A stretch of 19,248 nt of DNA from an uncultured Collinsella sp. (GTDB lineage Bacteria > Actinomycetota > Coriobacteriia > Coriobacteriales > Coriobacteriaceae). The first letter of the stretch is position 1. Every line of letters begins with the position of its first letter. This document shows positions 6,465 to 11,219 of this stretch, piece after piece. The notes beneath the pieces are model-generated. The model saw only the letters and a list, made by a program, of their open reading frames with translations. It searched no databases and was not told where the DNA came from. A program made the position numbers and the translations under genes. The DNA is taken from contig CALGZX010000090.1 of assembly GCA_937934165.1 (NCBI GenBank), positions 1-19,248 of the forward strand, in the 5' to 3' direction.

Positions 6465-7784
6465 CTATTCCTCCTCGAGTGTGACCTTGCCGCCCAGCAG
6501 ACGGTAGTGGTCGAAGAAATCGGGATAGGACTTGTTGACGGCCTCGGCGCCGTGGATCACGACCTCGCCGGTGGCACGGCTCGCGGCGATGGCGGCCATC
6601 ATGGCGATGCGGTGGTCGTTGTGCGAATCGACCTCGCCGCCGGTAAAGGCATCGACACCCTTGATGATGAGGTCGTCACCGGCAATGCGCACCTGCGCGC
6701 CCAACGCGGTGAGCTCGCGGGTGGTGGTGGCCAGACGGTCGGATTCCTTGATGCGCAGACGGGCGCAATCGCGGATAAAGGTGCGGCCCTGTGCCAGTGA
6801 GGCCACGGCCGAGATAACGGGCACGAGGTCGGGAATGTCGTGGGCGCTCATCTCAAAGCCGGCGAGTTTGTCAGACTGCACGGTGGCGGCGTTGGTGGAG
6901 CGCACGATGCGGGCGCCAAAGCGCGAAAGCGCGGCAAGTACGTTGCGGTCGCCCTGGGCCGAGCTAAGCGACACACCCTCGACGGTGATGGGGTCGGAGC
7001 CGATGGCGCCGGCGCACAGCCAAAAGGCAGCGTTGGACCAGTCACCCTCGACGGCCACGCTGCCGGGCGTGCGATACGAGCCACTGCTCACGCGGAAGTT
7101 CGTGACCTCGGGCTGGCCGTCCCGGGCGGGAATACGCTCGACGTTGACCTCGACGCCGAAGGCCTTCATGGCCTGGATCGTCAGGTTGATGTAGGGGCGG
7201 CTCTCAATGAGGCCGGTCACCTGCACGCAGGAGGGCTGGGCCAGCAGCGGGGCTGCCAGCAGCAGGCCCGAGATGTACTGCGAGCTCACGTTGCCCGGTA
7301 GCACAAAGGTGCCCGGGCGCATGCGTCCGCTCGTCTTGAGCGGAAAACCGCCCAGACCCTGTAGGTCGCAGCCGGCGGCGATAATCTCGTCCGAGAGCGG
7401 GGACAGCGGACGGGCGCCCAAGCGTCCCTGACCCACAAAAGTTGCTTCTGCGCCCAACGCGCAGGCGACGGGCAGCATAAAGCGGAGCGTAGAGCCACTT
7501 TCGCCGCAGTCAAGCGTGCCACCGGCAAGGGCCTTGAGCAGGCCAAACTCAACACTCTTCATGGTGGGGTGGACCTGGAAGCCGTCCTCGACAGTCTCGA
7601 TGCGGGCGCCCAGGGCCGTAAGGCAACGCACCGTGGCCTCGATGTCGGCGCAGGTCGTGTTACAAGCAACGTGTGTCTCGCCGTTGGCAAGCGCGGCGCA
7701 GATGATCAGGCGGTGCGCCATCGACTTGGACGCGATGGCGGGAACGGTGCCCTTAAGTGGGGACGGGGTGATGCGGGCTAGCAT
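6465..7784 (-). CDS. aroA: 3-phosphoshikimate 1-carboxyvinyltransferase (EPSP synthase)
   Basis: 439 residues. It joins shikimate-3-phosphate and PEP to give EPSP (shikimate step 6). Motifs: SKSMAHR (19-25), CGESGSTLRF (93-102), the VSSQYISGLLLAAPLL region, EGDWSNAAFWLCAGA, IPDLVPVISAVAS, RIKESDRL and NDHRIAMM. The 93-102 segment lines up with the LGNAGTAMRP segment of class I enzymes; here Glu-Ser-Gly-Ser-Thr replaces Asn-Ala-Gly-Thr-Ala, and Phe102 stands at the class I proline position. This form is seen in other Gram-positive enzymes. The ATG overlaps the end of aroB by seven bases, with AAGGGAG ten bases upstream inside aroB. Confidence 0.96.
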   Translation of the reverse strand: MLARITPSPLKGTVPAIASKSMAHRLIICAALANGETHVACNTTCADIEATVRCLTALGARIETVEDGFQVHPTMKSVEFGLLKALAGGTLDCGESGSTLRFMLPVACALGAEATFVGQGRLGARPLSPLSDEIIAAGCDLQGLGGFPLKTSGRMRPGTFVLPGNVSSQYISGLLLAAPLLAQPSCVQVTGLIESRPYINLTIQAMKAFGVEVNVERIPARDGQPEVTNFRVSSGSYRTPGSVAVEGDWSNAAFWLCAGAIGSDPITVEGVSLSSAQGDRNVLAALSRFGARIVRSTNAATVQSDKLAGFEMSAHDIPDLVPVISAVASLAQGRTFIRDCARLRIKESDRLATTTRELTALGAQVRIAGDDLIIKGVDAFTGGEVDSHNDHRIAMMAAIAASRATGEVVIHGAEAVNKSYPDFFDHYRLLGGKVTLEEE

Positions 7785-8884
7785 GCGGATGCGTCTCCCT
7801 TCTGGCCGAGGCCTTCGGCAATGAGTTCGTGGAAAGTGGAAAGCGGCGTGCGGTCGATGCTGCAGCGGCCAATGCCGTGCGGAATCACCAGGTCGATGGT
7901 GTCGCCCGCGCGCTTCTTGTCGTGGAGCGCCTCGGCAAAGACGGCATCGACATCGAGGTCGCAGCGGGTCTTGAGACCGTGACGTGCACAGAGCTCTTCG
8001 ATGCGCTCCGGCAGTGCAGCATCGCAGACGCCGTGCAGGGCCGCGGCGCGCGTGATGATGCCCATGCCGATCGACACGCAGTTGCCGTGTCCGAGCTCAA
8101 AGTGCTCGCAGGCCTCGACGGCGTGTCCGGCGCTGTGTCCAAAGTTGAGGAGCTTGCGCTGGTTGGTCTCGCGCTCGTCGGCGACGACCACGGCGCGCTT
8201 GATGTCGATGTTGCGGGCGATGATGAGCGCTACGCGAGCCACATCGCGGTTGAGCAGCTCCAGCGTGAGCGGGGTCTTCTCCAGCTCGGCGAAAAGCTCC
8301 GGGTCGGCGATCACGGCGTGCTTGACGACCTCGCCGCAGCCGTCGGCGAACTGCTCGGGCGTGAGGGTGGCCAGGCACCCCACGTCGGCGATAACCACGC
8401 TCGGCTGCCAAAAGGCGCCGGCCAAGTTCTTGCCTGCAGCCAGGTCGATGGCGGTCTTGCCGCCCACCGACGAATCCACCATGGCGAGCAGGCTCGTCGG
8501 AATCTGCACAAACTTGCAGCCGCGCATGTAGGTGGCGGCCACAAAGCCCGCCACGTCGCCCACGACGCCGCCGCCGAGTGCCACGATCACGTCGGAGCGC
8601 GAAAGCTCGTGCTCGGCCACAAACTCCAAAATGGCAACATAGGTTTCGGCGCGCTTATGGGCCTCGCCTGCTTCGAAGGTGCAGACGCTCACCTCGTAGC
8701 CTGACGCCTCCAGGCTCTGCTTAACGGGCATCTGGTAGAGCGGGCCCACGTTGGTGTCCGTCACGATGACGGCCTTGGTGCCGCCGGCAGTGGCGCGCAC
8801 GAGCGGTCCCGCCTGCTCCAGCAAAAACGTGCCAACATGCACCTGGTAGGGGCGTGCAGTGTCGATATCGATGGTAATCGCCAT
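7778..8884 (-). CDS. aroB: 3-dehydroquinate synthase
   Basis: 368 residues, normal length. It converts DAHP to 3-dehydroquinate with bound NAD and a divalent metal (shikimate step 2). Motifs: GGGVVGD (104-110) and PTSLLAMVDSSVGGKTAID (129-147), both for NAD and substrate binding, KNLAGAFWQP, and metal ligands in GCGEVVKH (Glu185), NFGHSAGHA (His250) and ELGHG (His266). ATG at 8884 is chosen because AAAGGACC lies seven bases upstream; an in-frame extension upstream would run into tyrA and has no family resemblance. It follows tyrA by 37 bases, which hold only the ribosome site, and overlaps aroA by seven bases. Confidence 0.96.
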   Translation of the reverse strand: MAITIDIDTARPYQVHVGTFLLEQAGPLVRATAGGTKAVIVTDTNVGPLYQMPVKQSLEASGYEVSVCTFEAGEAHKRAETYVAILEFVAEHELSRSDVIVALGGGVVGDVAGFVAATYMRGCKFVQIPTSLLAMVDSSVGGKTAIDLAAGKNLAGAFWQPSVVIADVGCLATLTPEQFADGCGEVVKHAVIADPELFAELEKTPLTLELLNRDVARVALIIARNIDIKRAVVVADERETNQRKLLNFGHSAGHAVEACEHFELGHGNCVSIGMGIITRAAALHGVCDAALPERIEELCARHGLKTRCDLDVDAVFAEALHDKKRAGDTIDLVIPHGIGRCSIDRTPLSTFHELIAEGLGQKGDASAC

Positions 8885-8921
8885 AAGCTTCGGTCCTTTC
8901 GACCTGGCGTGATAGGTTGGT

Positions 8922-9836
8922 CTAGTGGGAGGCCTCGTCGTCGAGTGCGCGCTTAATGCGGTCACCTTCGGCAAGGAGATTCTCCAGATAGCGCTGGTCG
9001 CGGTCTTTGAGCGCACGGCTGTAGGCGCCAAGCGACTCGATCAGATGATCGATCTCGAAGGCGAGCGCGTCGGCGTCGTCGATCATGAGCTCGGACCACA
9101 TTTGCGGGTTGAGGTGCGCCACGCGGGTGAGATCGCGGTAGCTACCGGCCGAAAAGCCGTGGTGGACCTGGGCGGTGGGGCTCTTGACGTAGGCGTTGGA
9201 TACCACGTGCGCAAGCTGGCTCGTGAAGGCGATGACGCGGTCGTGCTCGGCGGCGCTGGTCACGCTGAACTTGCCAAAGCCCAAGGGGCGCACCATCTCG
9301 CGCACCTGGCCCAAAAGCTCGAGCTTGAGCGCGTCGTCCACTGCGGGCGGTACAAGCACGAGCGGTGCGCCCTGGAACAGGTCGGCGCGAGAGTGTGCGT
9401 AGCCCGAGAACTGCGTGCCCGCCATGGGGTGCGCACCCACAAAGTAAAAGCCGTGCTCGCGGGCAAGCTCAAAGGCGCGCTCGCACACGATGCCTTTGAC
9501 GCCCACCGTGTCGATCACCACGGGGCCCATGATGGCCTCGGTGTCGGTGGCGTCGGCGAGTGCCTGGGCATGCGCCTCGAGCCACTCGATGCAGGCCTCG
9601 GGGTAGCAAGCCAGGACGATGATGTCGCATTCGGCGAGTGTCTTGTCGTTGAGCTCTCCGGCGACAGTGCCCATGCTGGCGGCCGTCATGACATCGTCAT
9701 CGGGGTCCCAGGCCAGCACGCGGACGCCCGCCTGCGCATAGCCGCGGGCAAAGCTGCCGCCGATGAGGCCAAGGCCGACGATACCGGCGCACTTGGGGCC
9801 GCCCTGGTTAACGCGCGCGTTTCTCACCGTACCCAT
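8922..9836 (-). CDS. tyrA: Prephenate dehydrogenase
   Basis: 304 residues. It oxidatively decarboxylates prephenate to 4-hydroxyphenylpyruvate on the way to tyrosine. Residues 17-28 hold the Rossmann NAD loop (GIVGLGLIGGS), about 134-150 the conserved GAHPMAGTQFSGY motif with active-site His136, and the C-terminal helical dimerisation part contains SQLAHVVSNA. There is no ACT domain and no chorismate mutase domain, unlike B. subtilis TyrA (ACT) or E. coli TyrA (mutase fusion). Direct feedback by tyrosine would therefore have to come from the catalytic domain or from DAHP synthase. The start is three bases after the DAHP synthase stop, with GGAG six bases upstream. Confidence 0.93.
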   Translation of the reverse strand: MGTVRNARVNQGGPKCAGIVGLGLIGGSFARGYAQAGVRVLAWDPDDDVMTAASMGTVAGELNDKTLAECDIIVLACYPEACIEWLEAHAQALADATDTEAIMGPVVIDTVGVKGIVCERAFELAREHGFYFVGAHPMAGTQFSGYAHSRADLFQGAPLVLVPPAVDDALKLELLGQVREMVRPLGFGKFSVTSAAEHDRVIAFTSQLAHVVSNAYVKSPTAQVHHGFSAGSYRDLTRVAHLNPQMWSELMIDDADALAFEIDHLIESLGAYSRALKDRDQRYLENLLAEGDRIKRALDDEASH

Positions 9837-9839
9837 GGG

Positions 9840-10862
9840 CTACTCCATGGTCTCTTGGCAGACAACCTCGCGGATGGCTCGGATGCGGCGCATGGTGTCA
9901 TCGAACTGATCGGGGGTGAGGGCCTGGGCGCCGTCGGACCAGGCTCGGCTCGGCTCGTCGTGGACCTCGATCTCCAGGCCGTTGGCACCGCAGGCGGTCG
10001 CGGCGAGCGCCATGGGCTCAACGTAGCGGGTGTAGCCGGTGGCGTGGCTGGGGTCGGCGACGACGGGCAGGTGCGACAGGTGGTGCAGCACCGGCACGGC
10101 GTTGAGGTCGAAGGTGTTGCGGGTGCGGGTCTCGAAGGTGCGGATACCGCGCTCGCACAGGATGACGTTGTCGTTGCCCTCGCTCATGATGTACTCGGCT
10201 GCCATAAGCAGCTCGTCGATCGTGCCGGACATGCCGCGCTTGAGCAGAATCGGTGTCTGGGTCTTGCCGACCTCCTTGAGCAGAGGGAAGTTCTGAGCGT
10301 TGCGGGCGCCGATCTGCATGACGTCGATCTTCTTGTCCAGGAAGACCTGCACGTCGCGCGGGTCCATGATCTCGGTGACGATCGGCATGTCGAGCTCGGC
10401 AGACGCCTCGCACAGCAGGTCGAGGCCGGCGGGGCCCATGCCCTGGTAGGCGTAGGGGGAGGTGCGGGGCTTGTAGGCACCGCCGCGCAGCATCGAGGCG
10501 CCGGCGGCCTTTACGCGGCGGGCGATGCGGATGAGGTTCTCGCCCTCGACGGAGCACGGGCCGGCGATGACCTGGAACTGATCGCCGCCGATCTTGACGC
10601 CGTGGCCGCAGTCGATGACGGAGTCCTCGGGGTGGAACTTGCGGTTGGCGCGCTTGAACGGCTCGGAGACGCGCTGTACGCGCTCGACGACATCCATGGA
10701 CTCGAGCAGGAACGGGTCGATCTTGGTCGTATCGCCCACCAGGCCGATGATCGTCTCGTTCTCGCCGCGCGAGACATCGGTCTTCAGGCCCTTTTTCTCA
10801 ATCCAGCTGACGATATGGCTGACGGCCTCGTCGCTGGCGCTCTGCTTTAAAATTGCAATCAT
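9840..10862 (-). CDS. aroF: DAHP synthase (class I-beta) with N-terminal ferredoxin-like regulatory domain
   Basis: 340 residues. It condenses PEP and erythrose-4-phosphate into DAHP, the entry to the shikimate pathway. Residues 1-70 (MIAILKQSASDEAV onward) form the ferredoxin-like domain of Thermotoga-type enzymes, where tyrosine and phenylalanine act as feedback inhibitors. The catalytic barrel shows GPCSVE (101-106), KPRTSPY (131-137), IGARNAQNF (184-192), LKRG (207-210), DPSHATG (270-276) and LEIEVHDEP (296-304). Likely metal ligands by family pattern are Cys103, His273, Glu299 and Asp310. ATG at 10862 is preferred over an upstream in-frame ATG because GAGAGG lies six bases before it and the protein then begins like its relatives. 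It is the first gene of the operon, preceded by a terminator-like hairpin. Confidence 0.96.
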   Translation of the reverse strand: MIAILKQSASDEAVSHIVSWIEKKGLKTDVSRGENETIIGLVGDTTKIDPFLLESMDVVERVQRVSEPFKRANRKFHPEDSVIDCGHGVKIGGDQFQVIAGPCSVEGENLIRIARRVKAAGASMLRGGAYKPRTSPYAYQGMGPAGLDLLCEASAELDMPIVTEIMDPRDVQVFLDKKIDVMQIGARNAQNFPLLKEVGKTQTPILLKRGMSGTIDELLMAAEYIMSEGNDNVILCERGIRTFETRTRNTFDLNAVPVLHHLSHLPVVADPSHATGYTRYVEPMALAATACGANGLEIEVHDEPSRAWSDGAQALTPDQFDDTMRRIRAIREVVCQETME

Positions 10863-10872
10863 GGTGTGCCTC

Positions 10873-10935
10873 TCACCTCGATGGATAACCCTTGCAAAAA
10901 CGGCCCGCATCGCGAGCCGTGTATATATGGTGCAT
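10873..10935 (-). CDS. Possible 20-residue leader peptide before DAHP synthase
   Basis: An ATG at 10935 opens a 20-codon frame ending in TGA at 10873-10875, inside the DAHP synthase ribosome-site region. It contains Tyr5, Phe13 and Tyr17. Codon 5 (TAC) lies directly before the terminator-like hairpin, which spans codons 6-14. There is no Shine-Dalgarno sequence. If the candidate promoter is real, transcription would begin about 1-3 bases before the ATG, so translation would have to be leaderless. The aromatic codons are few and not clustered, so this is a speculative call. Confidence 0.2.
   Translation of the reverse strand: MHHIYTARDAGRFCKGYPSR
10896..10920 (-). terminator. Terminator-like hairpin in the aro operon leader (candidate attenuator)
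   Basis: On the minus strand ACGGCTCGC pairs with GCGGGCCGT (nine pairs, one G-U) around a three-base loop and is followed directly by a T run. It ends about 33 bases before the DAHP synthase ATG and lies downstream of the only promoter-like sequence in the gap. No gene upstream on this strand needs a terminator, so an attenuator of the operon is the simplest reading. Confidence 0.65.
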
Positions 10936-10943
10936 GAGAGTTT

Positions 10944-10973
10944 ATACTATCTGACTTGCTTTTGCCTTCTAAA
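10944..10973 (-). promoter_or_regulatory. Candidate promoter of the aro operon
   Basis: On the minus strand TTTAGA (10973-10968), an 18-base spacer and TAGTAT (10949-10944) form a weak sigma-70-type promoter. An alternative -10, TATAAA, lies three bases further on. The expected transcript start is about 10938-10934, giving a leader of roughly 75 bases that contains the hairpin. Confidence 0.4.
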
Positions 10974-11025
10974 GTGGGCCGTTGCACCGCGTCTTCCTCG
11001 GAATTGCAAAGCTTTTTCTTTTATT

Positions 11026-11055
11026 TTGATAGCCCGTGGTGCACTTGGGTATAAT
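11026..11055 (+). promoter_or_regulatory. Promoter of tRNA-Arg(CCG)
   Basis: TTGATA, an 18-base spacer and a perfect TATAAT lie on the plus strand, with the -10 ending 11 bases before the tRNA. This is the best sigma-70-type promoter in the window. Confidence 0.8.
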
Positions 11056-11066
11056 GCCAAACGTTG

Positions 11067-11143
11067 GCCCTATTAGCTCAGGGGATTAGAGCGTCTGCCT
11101 CCGGAGCAGAAGGCCGTTGGTTCGAATCCAACATGGGGCACCA
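11067..11143 (+). tRNA. tRNA-Arg, anticodon CCG (reads CGG)
   Basis: Cloverleaf with acceptor GCCCTAT/ATGGGGC (one T-G pair), D stem GCTC/GAGC, anticodon stem TCTGC/GCAGA with loop CTCCGGA (CCG at 11101-11103), T arm GTTGG-TTCGAAT-CCAAC, discriminator A and encoded CCA. All stems pair well. Confidence 0.95.
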
Positions 11144-11154
11144 TCGAACGTAAG

Positions 11155-11188
11155 ACCGTCCGAACCTCGCATGGTCCGGGCGGTTTTT
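11155..11188 (+). terminator. Rho-independent terminator after tRNA-Arg(CCG)
   Basis: ACCGTCCGAACC pairs with GGTCCGGGCGGT (12 positions, one G-U and one A-C mismatch, six-base loop), followed by TTTTTCTT. It lies between the tRNA and the P-type ATPase gene. Confidence 0.8.
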
Positions 11189-11219
11189 CTTATACCGACG
11201 CGACGTGATGGGACGTGGT

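Noticed and set aside
7753..7784. TTAAGTGGGGACGGGG near the aroA start, similar to the core of the large inverted repeat
   Set aside because: It encodes conserved N-terminal residues of EPSP synthase (ITPSPLKGT), so the likeness is most simply coincidence.
8925..10850. 641-codon open frame on the plus strand opposite tyrA and DAHP synthase
   Set aside because: It is antisense to two genes with clear family motifs; its product is Ala/Gly/Val/His-rich without domains, as expected for a GC-rich shadow frame.
10863..11066. T-box riboswitch in the aro operon leader
   Set aside because: No T-box core sequence was seen and the predicted leader of about 75 bases is too short for one.
2171..11147. 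Matching tRNA 3' ends as attL/attR of an integrated island
   Set aside because: The match is almost all ordinary T-loop and acceptor similarity between two tRNA-Arg genes; no integrase or mobile genes lie between them.
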